64,000 bases of DNA, taken from NCBI GenBank assembly GCA_022486625.1, contig JAKVKH010000016.1:1-64000 (forward strand), in the 5' to 3' direction. This document shows, one piece after another, positions 59,372 to 64,000 of this stretch (the first letter of the stretch is position 1; every line of letters begins with the position of its first letter). Below the pieces are notes generated by a model that made no database searches, was not told the origin of the DNA, and saw nothing but the letters and a program-made list of their open reading frames with translations. The DNA comes from Butyrivibrio sp. Lineage in GTDB: Bacteria; Bacillota; Clostridia; Lachnospirales; Lachnospiraceae. The position numbers were made by a program, and so were the translations under genes.

Positions 59372-61552
59372 TTATTTTGTCAGCAACATCATGATATCAT
59401 TACTTCTGCTGACAAACTTGGTCATTGCAGCTGCATCAAGCGGTGCATTCTGCAGTTTTGCAAGATCATAGAGCTGTTCGCAGATCATATCCACATTTTC
59501 GCCCTCTTCATGCTCCATCACATATTTTACCAGCGGATGATTTGCATTGAGGATCAGTGTCTGTCCTTCATTTCCGAAGTCTCCCATACCGCCCATGCCA
59601 TTCATGGAGTACATCTTCATCATATCTGCCATACGACGGCTGTCTTCAGAAACAGTCAGCATGGAGGATACCTTCTTGTCCTTAAGCTTCTGGAGCTTTA
59701 CATTCAGCTTGTCATTCTTAAGTGCCTTTTTGATCTTTTCTCCAAGCTTCTTCTCAGATTCTGCAAGTTCCTCTTCCGCTTTCTTTGAAGTCTTGCTCTT
59801 GAATGTATCTGTCAGATCCGCGTCAATTCTCTGGAAACGGATTCCTTCATTCTTGGATTCCAGCTGCTGGATAAACGGTGTATCAATGTTGCTGTTTAAG
59901 ATAAACGCATCCATCTTCTGTGCCTTGAACATGTTAATATACTGGCTCTGCTGCTGTTCATCCGTTACATAATAGATAATGCGAGGTTCCTTTTCCTTCT
60001 TATCCTCTTCCTTGCCTGCTGCCGCATCATCCTTCTTTTCACCCTCTGCAGCCCTATCTGCATCAGAAACCGGATTGCCGTCAGCATCCACGACCTCAGC
60101 CTCGACCTTCTGGCCATTTTCATCCACTGCTTCCTGCTTTGCAGCTTCTTCTGCATCCTTATTGATCTGAAGTGCATCAGGCAGTGTCAGATATTTGCCG
60201 TCCAGATTCTTGAACAGAATGTAATCATTCATCTTTTCGCAGAACTTGTCATCCTTAAGGCATCCGTATTTGATGAAAGGACTGATATCGTCCCAGTATT
60301 TATCATAATTGTCCTTATCAGTCTTGCACAGGCCTGCCAGCTTTTCAGCAACCTTCTTGCTGATATAGTCGGAAATTTTCTTGACAAAGCCGTCATTCTG
60401 CAGCGCACTTCTGGAAACATTCAGCGGCAGATCAGGGCAGTCGATGACGCCTTTAAGGAGCATCAGATATTCCGGAATAACTTCCTTGATGTTATCTGCA
60501 ATGAAGACCTGATTGTTATAGAGTTTAATCATACCTTCAATGGACTCGAACTCCATATTGATCTTCGGGAAATAAAGAATTCCCTTTAAATTGAACGGAT
60601 AGTCCATATTCAGATGAATCCAGAATAAAGGCTCCTTATAATCATGAAATACCTTACGGTAAAATTCCAGATATTCATCCTTTGTGCAGTCCTTGGGATT
60701 CTTTGCCCACAGCGGATTGGTATCATTTAACATTTCCGGTCTCTTGCGGATCTTGTACTTCAGCTCTTCTTCCGGCTTTTCTTCCTTTTCGTCCCCGGCA
60801 TCCTTCTTTTCTTCATCGGCCTTCTTATCCTCTTCTTTCTTCGGCTCCGGCTTTACTTCTTCGATCACGACATCGTCAGCGCGCTTCTCAGAAGCCTTGA
60901 TGGTTTCCGTATCTGTCTCATTTGCTCTGGACATGTAGATCTCATACGGCATGAAGGAACAGTACTTCGTAATGACTTCTCTTGCCTTATATTCGTTGCA
61001 GAACTCCAGACAGTCCTCTGACAGATGCATCACGATTGTGGTACCGACTGTAGTTCTGCTGCCTTCTTCAATATCATATTCGGAACTGCCGTCGCAGGCC
61101 CAGTGAACCGGCTTTGCGTCTTTCTGGTAGGACAGAGTCTCAATCTCCACCTGATCAGATACCATGAATGTAGAGTAGAATCCAAGTCCGAAATGACCGA
61201 TAATCTGGTCTCCGCTTGCCTTATCCTTATACTTTTCCATGAAATCCGTTGCTCCTGAAAATGCAACCTGATTGATATACTGTTCTACTTCCTCTGCGGT
61301 CATTCCGATACCATTATCACTGATGGTAATGGTCTTGGCCTTATCATCTAGAACCACATCCACCCTCGGCTTAAATCCTTCCGGAAGTGCATAATCTCCC
61401 ATGGCATCCATCTTACGGATCTTTGTGATGGCATCACAGGCATTGGAAATCACCTCTCTGTAAAAAATGTCATGATCCGAATAAAGCCATTTCTTGATGA
61501 TCGGGAACATGTTCTCACTGTTAATCGAAAGATTACCTCTTTTTGCTGCCAT
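59372..61552 (-). CDS. htpG: Chaperone HtpG (Hsp90) with charged linker and middle-domain insertion
   Basis: A 726-residue Hsp90, about 100 longer than E. coli HtpG. The N-terminal ATPase has YREVISNACDAITK, ITISDNGIGMT and IGHFGLGFYSTFM. Residues 206-262 are a Lys/Glu-rich linker between N and middle domains (VKPEPKKEEDKKADEEKK), like the charged linker of eukaryotic Hsp90 and unusual in bacteria. LNVSRSALQND is the catalytic-loop Arg region of the middle domain. Residues about 465-522 are a second charged insertion (ADRAAEGEKKDDAAAGKEE). ATG at 61552 follows AAGGAG. A perfect CIRCE operator and sigma-A promoter precede it. The unusual four-gene Hsp70-fold operon lies just downstream. Confidence 0.95.
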   Translation of the reverse strand: MAAKRGNLSINSENMFPIIKKWLYSDHDIFYREVISNACDAITKIRKMDAMGDYALPEGFKPRVDVVLDDKAKTITISDNGIGMTAEEVEQYINQVAFSGATDFMEKYKDKASGDQIIGHFGLGFYSTFMVSDQVEIETLSYQKDAKPVHWACDGSSEYDIEEGSRTTVGTTIVMHLSEDCLEFCNEYKAREVITKYCSFMPYEIYMSRANETDTETIKASEKRADDVVIEEVKPEPKKEEDKKADEEKKDAGDEKEEKPEEELKYKIRKRPEMLNDTNPLWAKNPKDCTKDEYLEFYRKVFHDYKEPLFWIHLNMDYPFNLKGILYFPKINMEFESIEGMIKLYNNQVFIADNIKEVIPEYLMLLKGVIDCPDLPLNVSRSALQNDGFVKKISDYISKKVAEKLAGLCKTDKDNYDKYWDDISPFIKYGCLKDDKFCEKMNDYILFKNLDGKYLTLPDALQINKDAEEAAKQEAVDENGQKVEAEVVDADGNPVSDADRAAEGEKKDDAAAGKEEDKKEKEPRIIYYVTDEQQQSQYINMFKAQKMDAFILNSNIDTPFIQQLESKNEGIRFQRIDADLTDTFKSKTSKKAEEELAESEKKLGEKIKKALKNDKLNVKLQKLKDKKVSSMLTVSEDSRRMADMMKMYSMNGMGGMGDFGNEGQTLILNANHPLVKYVMEHEEGENVDMICEQLYDLAKLQNAPLDAAAMTKFVSRSNDIMMLLTK

Positions 61553-61642
61553 TTTAATCACTCCTTATATCCTTATAATTTATTGCTGCTGCCTCTGTAT
61601 AGCCGGACAACTGCATTTAATATCCATACATCATCATGAAAA

Positions 61643-61671
61643 AGTTTAGTTCCCTCAAAATAAAAAGTCAA
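61643..61671 (-). promoter_or_regulatory. Promoter of htpG
   Basis: TTGACT (minus strand of 61666-61671) and TAAACT (61643-61648) are 17 bases apart. The CIRCE element begins seven bases upstream of the -35 box. The leader to ATG is about 85 bases. Confidence 0.75.
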
Positions 61672-61678
61672 CAAAAAA

Positions 61679-61705
61679 TTAGCACTCATTTTGGATGAGT
61701 GCTAA
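61679..61705. promoter_or_regulatory. CIRCE element (HrcA operator)
   Basis: TTAGCACTC and GAGTGCTAA are perfect nine-base arms separated by nine bases, exactly the CIRCE consensus bound by the repressor HrcA. HrcA is released on heat or misfolding stress, inducing the gene. The hrcA gene is not in the window. Confidence 0.95.
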
Positions 61706-61764
61706 CAGTATGCTTGAAACACGCTCCAATAGCGGGATTTCATATTTCTAAAACTTTTGTAAAT

Positions 61765-62667
61765 TTATGAAAACACTTTCTGCAGTACTGCTGTCCTCTT
61801 TTCCATGCATTTACGCGTCGTATGGCTTTCAAGTGCACCGTCATAGCCATGAATCGTTCCCTTTGTATCTATCAGCATGACACTTCCGCCTGCGTCCTTA
61901 AGTCTGTCCGCATATGCAGCGCCTTCATCATGCAGACAGTCAAATTCTGCGACTTCCACATATGCAGGTACAATTTCCTCCGGCAGTTCATTCTGCATGG
62001 GCGACGCCTTCCTTTTATCCTCCTGTGAACAGTTCTGCAGATACATTTCCCACATTGCAGCATTATTAACGCTGTTCCAAAGCGGCGTATCAGGATATTT
62101 CCGCATGGAATCCGTTTTCATCCGTACATCTGTCACCGGATAAAAAAGCATCTGCAGACATGGTTTTATCAGTTTTTCCTGTTCATACCGATTGCACAGA
62201 CATGCCGCCAGCGCTCCTCCTGCGCTGTCACCTGCCACTGCAATTTTCCCCGGATCAATTTTCAGCTGCTGCGCATTACCGGTCAGCCATCTGTAAACTG
62301 TGATCACATCTTCAAGACCAGCAGGAAAAGGATGCTCAGGCAGAAGTCTGTAATCAGGCATGACAACTCTGCAATGTACCCGCTGTACATAAACAGCTGC
62401 CAGCTGCTTATGATACGGTGCTGCCTTATATCCAAAACCGCCTCCATGTATATACAGAATACATGGCAGCATCTTCTCTTCATGCTCCGGCTCATAAATG
62501 TCTGTCGTGATTTTTCTCCGATCATCCTGATTCATCACTTCAATTCCATGCACGGATGCACGGACGTCCGGCGGAACCGACACCATTTTAAGCATAAGTT
62601 CCTGCACCGGTTTTGCCAAACGCAGAATACGGGGTTCAAATGCCAGATTCTTTGCAATTTTATTCAT
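61765..62667 (-). CDS. Alpha/beta hydrolase (hormone-sensitive-lipase type), start uncertain
   Basis: A carboxylesterase-like protein of 300 residues from the first ATG. LYIHGGGFGY gives the oxyanion-hole HGGG, VAGDSAGGALAA the nucleophile Ser, VAEFDCLHDEG the Asp and GTIHGYDGAL the His. The protein probably starts earlier: in the same frame ATA at 62709 lies nine bases after AAGGAG and would add 14 residues (KKTSWDKYPIDPE after the start), a natural-looking N-terminus. There is no ATG there, so either ATA is used or the original start has mutated. No ribosome site precedes the ATG at 62667. Substrate unknown. Confidence 0.8.
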   Translation of the reverse strand: MNKIAKNLAFEPRILRLAKPVQELMLKMVSVPPDVRASVHGIEVMNQDDRRKITTDIYEPEHEEKMLPCILYIHGGGFGYKAAPYHKQLAAVYVQRVHCRVVMPDYRLLPEHPFPAGLEDVITVYRWLTGNAQQLKIDPGKIAVAGDSAGGALAACLCNRYEQEKLIKPCLQMLFYPVTDVRMKTDSMRKYPDTPLWNSVNNAAMWEMYLQNCSQEDKRKASPMQNELPEEIVPAYVEVAEFDCLHDEGAAYADRLKDAGGSVMLIDTKGTIHGYDGALESHTTRKCMEKRTAVLQKVFS

Positions 62668-62827
62668 TTCAGGATCAATCGGATATTTATCCCAGCTTGT
62701 TTTTTTTATGATATTGCTCTCCTTGTAATAAACTGAATTTTATTTACAATAATACTCTTTTATGTTGTATTTTGGTATGTTAAAATTATTTTCAGAATAT
62801 TATCATATACGAAATGGAGGTATGGCG

Positions 62828-63508
62828 ATGCAATATGAAATACAGGGTGCACCATTTTCCGTACTGATCTGTAAACTGGGTGCAGAAGAAGCCATGAAAT
62901 GCCAGAAGGGCGGCATGGCGTGGATGAGCAGCAATATGAAGATGCAGACCTCCGGCGGCGGTCTTGGCAAAATGTTTGGCAAGCTCGTAACCGGCGAGTC
63001 CATGTTCTACAATACCTATGTTTCTGAAGGCGGAAATGGCGAAATTGCTTTCGGAATGAGTTTTCCCGGCAACATTATCTCAGTTGATGTCAGTCAGAAG
63101 CCGATTGTTGCACAGAAACGCGCTTTCATGGCATGTGAAAACGGCGTTGATATGAGCATCTTTTTTCAGAAAAAAGTCGGCTCAGGTATCTTCGGCGGTG
63201 AAGGTTTCATCATGCAGAAGTTCAGTGGTCATGGGATGGCTTTTCTTGAAATTGACGGTTCAACTGTAGAACGTGAACTTGCTGCCGGTGAATCCATCAC
63301 CGTTGACAGCGGATACATAGCTGCAATGGAAGACACCTGCAGCATTGATATCCAAATGGTCAGCGGCATCGGTAACGTTGTATTCGGCGGCGAAGGCCTG
63401 TTCAACACCGTAGTCACCGGTCCCGGTAAAGTATGGCTTCAGACGATGCCCGTACCCACACTCGCAAATGCTCTGCTTCCATATCTGCCAACCAAAACTG
63501 GCAACTGA
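62828..63508 (+). CDS. TIGR00266/AIM24 family protein
   Basis: A 226-residue protein made of repeated beta-strands with many Gly: MQYEIQGAPFSVLICKLGAE, GESMFYNTYVSEGG, GIFGGEGFIMQKFSGHGMAF and GIGNVVFGGEGLFNTVVTGPG. This is the AIM24/TIGR00266 barrel, whose bacterial role is unknown. ATG at 62828 (MQYEI) was chosen because GGAGG is seven bases upstream; ATG 62822 is too close to it. It is divergent from the hydrolase and convergent with cstA. Confidence 0.88.
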   Translation: MQYEIQGAPFSVLICKLGAEEAMKCQKGGMAWMSSNMKMQTSGGGLGKMFGKLVTGESMFYNTYVSEGGNGEIAFGMSFPGNIISVDVSQKPIVAQKRAFMACENGVDMSIFFQKKVGSGIFGGEGFIMQKFSGHGMAFLEIDGSTVERELAAGESITVDSGYIAAMEDTCSIDIQMVSGIGNVVFGGEGLFNTVVTGPGKVWLQTMPVPTLANALLPYLPTKTGN

Positions 63509-63520
63509 TGCTGTTCTTAT

Positions 63521-63578
63521 AAAAAGATCCCGGAGAAACTGCAGGTTTAAACAGACTGCAGGTCTCCGGGATCTTTTC
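63521..63578. terminator. Bidirectional rho-independent terminator
   Basis: AAAAGATCCCGGAGA (63522-63536) and TCTCCGGGATCTTTT (63563-63577) are perfect arms with an inner CTGCAG pair. A- and T-runs lie at both ends. It serves the convergent TIGR00266 and cstA genes. Confidence 0.88.
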
Positions 63579-63617
63579 ATTACATTCTTTCTGTTACCTT
63601 TTCCTCAGTTTATACAC

Positions 63618-64000
63618 TCATTCCTTCGGAACTTCATCTTTGGGTCCGATTCCCTTCGTCGCCGGGAAATATACTTTGGCCAGATAAATTACCGTAAAGA
63701 CAACTGCACCGATTATACCGATTACATAGGAAGCCTTTGTTCCACCGGCACTTGTCCCCATATTGAAGCATTCCGGTGCATAACACAGATAGGTAATGCT
63801 GACTGCCGACATAAATGCTGCCGGAACTGCCGCCATAAAGCCTGCATTTGGCTTAACATTTCTTGCAAGATAGGTCGCGCCTGCCCAGAGAGCGATCATT
63901 GCAAGTGTCTGATTGGACCATGAGAAGTATCTCCAGACCACATTGTAATCCATGAATGAAATCAGATAACCGACGCCCAGCAGCGGAATTGCCAGCGGAA
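63618..64000 (-). CDS. cstA: Carbon starvation protein CstA, C-terminal part (cut by window end)
   Basis: The last 127 residues of a polytopic membrane protein. WRYFSWSNQTLAMIALWAGATYLA is the conserved CstA segment, followed by helices (AAVPAAFMSAVSITYLCYAP and YVIGIIGAVVFTVIYLAKVYF) and a short charged tail ending DEVPKE. CstA family proteins import peptides or pyruvate under carbon limitation. The open frame runs to position 64000, so the true start is outside; an internal ATG at 63953 is not the start. Confidence 0.85.
   Translation of the reverse strand, partial: PLAIPLLGVGYLISFMDYNVVWRYFSWSNQTLAMIALWAGATYLARNVKPNAGFMAAVPAAFMSAVSITYLCYAPECFNMGTSAGGTKASYVIGIIGAVVFTVIYLAKVYFPATKGIGPKDEVPKE

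Noticed and set aside
1-64000. tRNA, rRNA, CRISPR array or insertion sequence
   Set aside because: No TPsiC-like tRNA arms, rRNA stretches, regularly spaced repeats or transposase motifs were seen by eye. Short RNAs could still have been missed without a covariance search.

Overview
The window looks like chromosome of a Gram-positive anaerobe of the Clostridia, most likely family Lachnospiraceae. Supporting signs are AGGAGG-type ribosome sites, the infC-rpmI-rplT operon with an attenuator leader, a CIRCE/HrcA heat-shock operator, a sugar ABC importer without its own ATPase, GH36/GH43/GH127 glycosidases, a Tet(M)-like GTPase fused to a NYN domain, and an operon resembling DUF5716/DUF5717 proteins known to me mainly from Lachnospiraceae. 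No rRNA, tRNA, CRISPR array, transposase or phage gene was recognised. All family names come from reading the sequence; no database was searched.

Layout. 0-6.4 kb: cyclic-di-GMP signalling (a decayed GGDEF gene, an intact six-helix GGDEF protein, a 7TM GGDEF/EAL protein), a ThrH-like phosphatase, a truncated HExxH fragment and an XRE regulator under a palindromic operator. 6.4-13.3 kb: a previously unlisted 53-residue ORF with its own terminator, a flavodoxin-fold oxidoreductase, MFS and MATE exporters, and an SGNH/MBOAT O-acylation pair. 13.5-20.4 kb: a cobalt/nickel ECF importer (CbiM, CbiQ, CbiO), a DUF3237 protein, a metallophosphoesterase overlapping the Tet(M)-like/NYN fusion, and a DUF1858 protein. 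20.4-32 kb: TetR, alpha-galactosidase and an iron-sulphur aldo/keto reductase, then PepD, a FlxA-like protein, infC-rpmI-rplT, LysR, a membrane-anchored HAD protein and PurA.

32-46.3 kb is a glycan-use region centred on L-arabinofuranose: binding protein and two permeases, an ArsR-type regulator with a large C-terminal sensor, two GH43 enzymes, an NSS transporter, then a DUF2804-HD-GH127 operon divergent from an AraC regulator. 46.3-48.5 kb is a visibly lower-GC three-gene cluster of phosphohydrolases (HIT, phosphodiesterase, degenerate Nudix). 49-52 kb is purF-purB.

52-61.7 kb is the most interesting part. A compact four-gene operon encodes a 1199-residue beta-rich/alpha-helical protein (DUF5717-like), an Hsp70/actin-fold ATPase-like protein (DUF5716-like), a TPR-like protein and a two-helix membrane coiled-coil protein, with its own sigma-A-type promoter. 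Just upstream, and separated by a terminator, is htpG (Hsp90), with charged insertions and a perfect CIRCE operator abutting its promoter. I infer a chaperone-like or membrane-associated assembly of unknown function. The window ends with an alpha/beta hydrolase, a TIGR00266/AIM24 protein and the C-terminal end of CstA.
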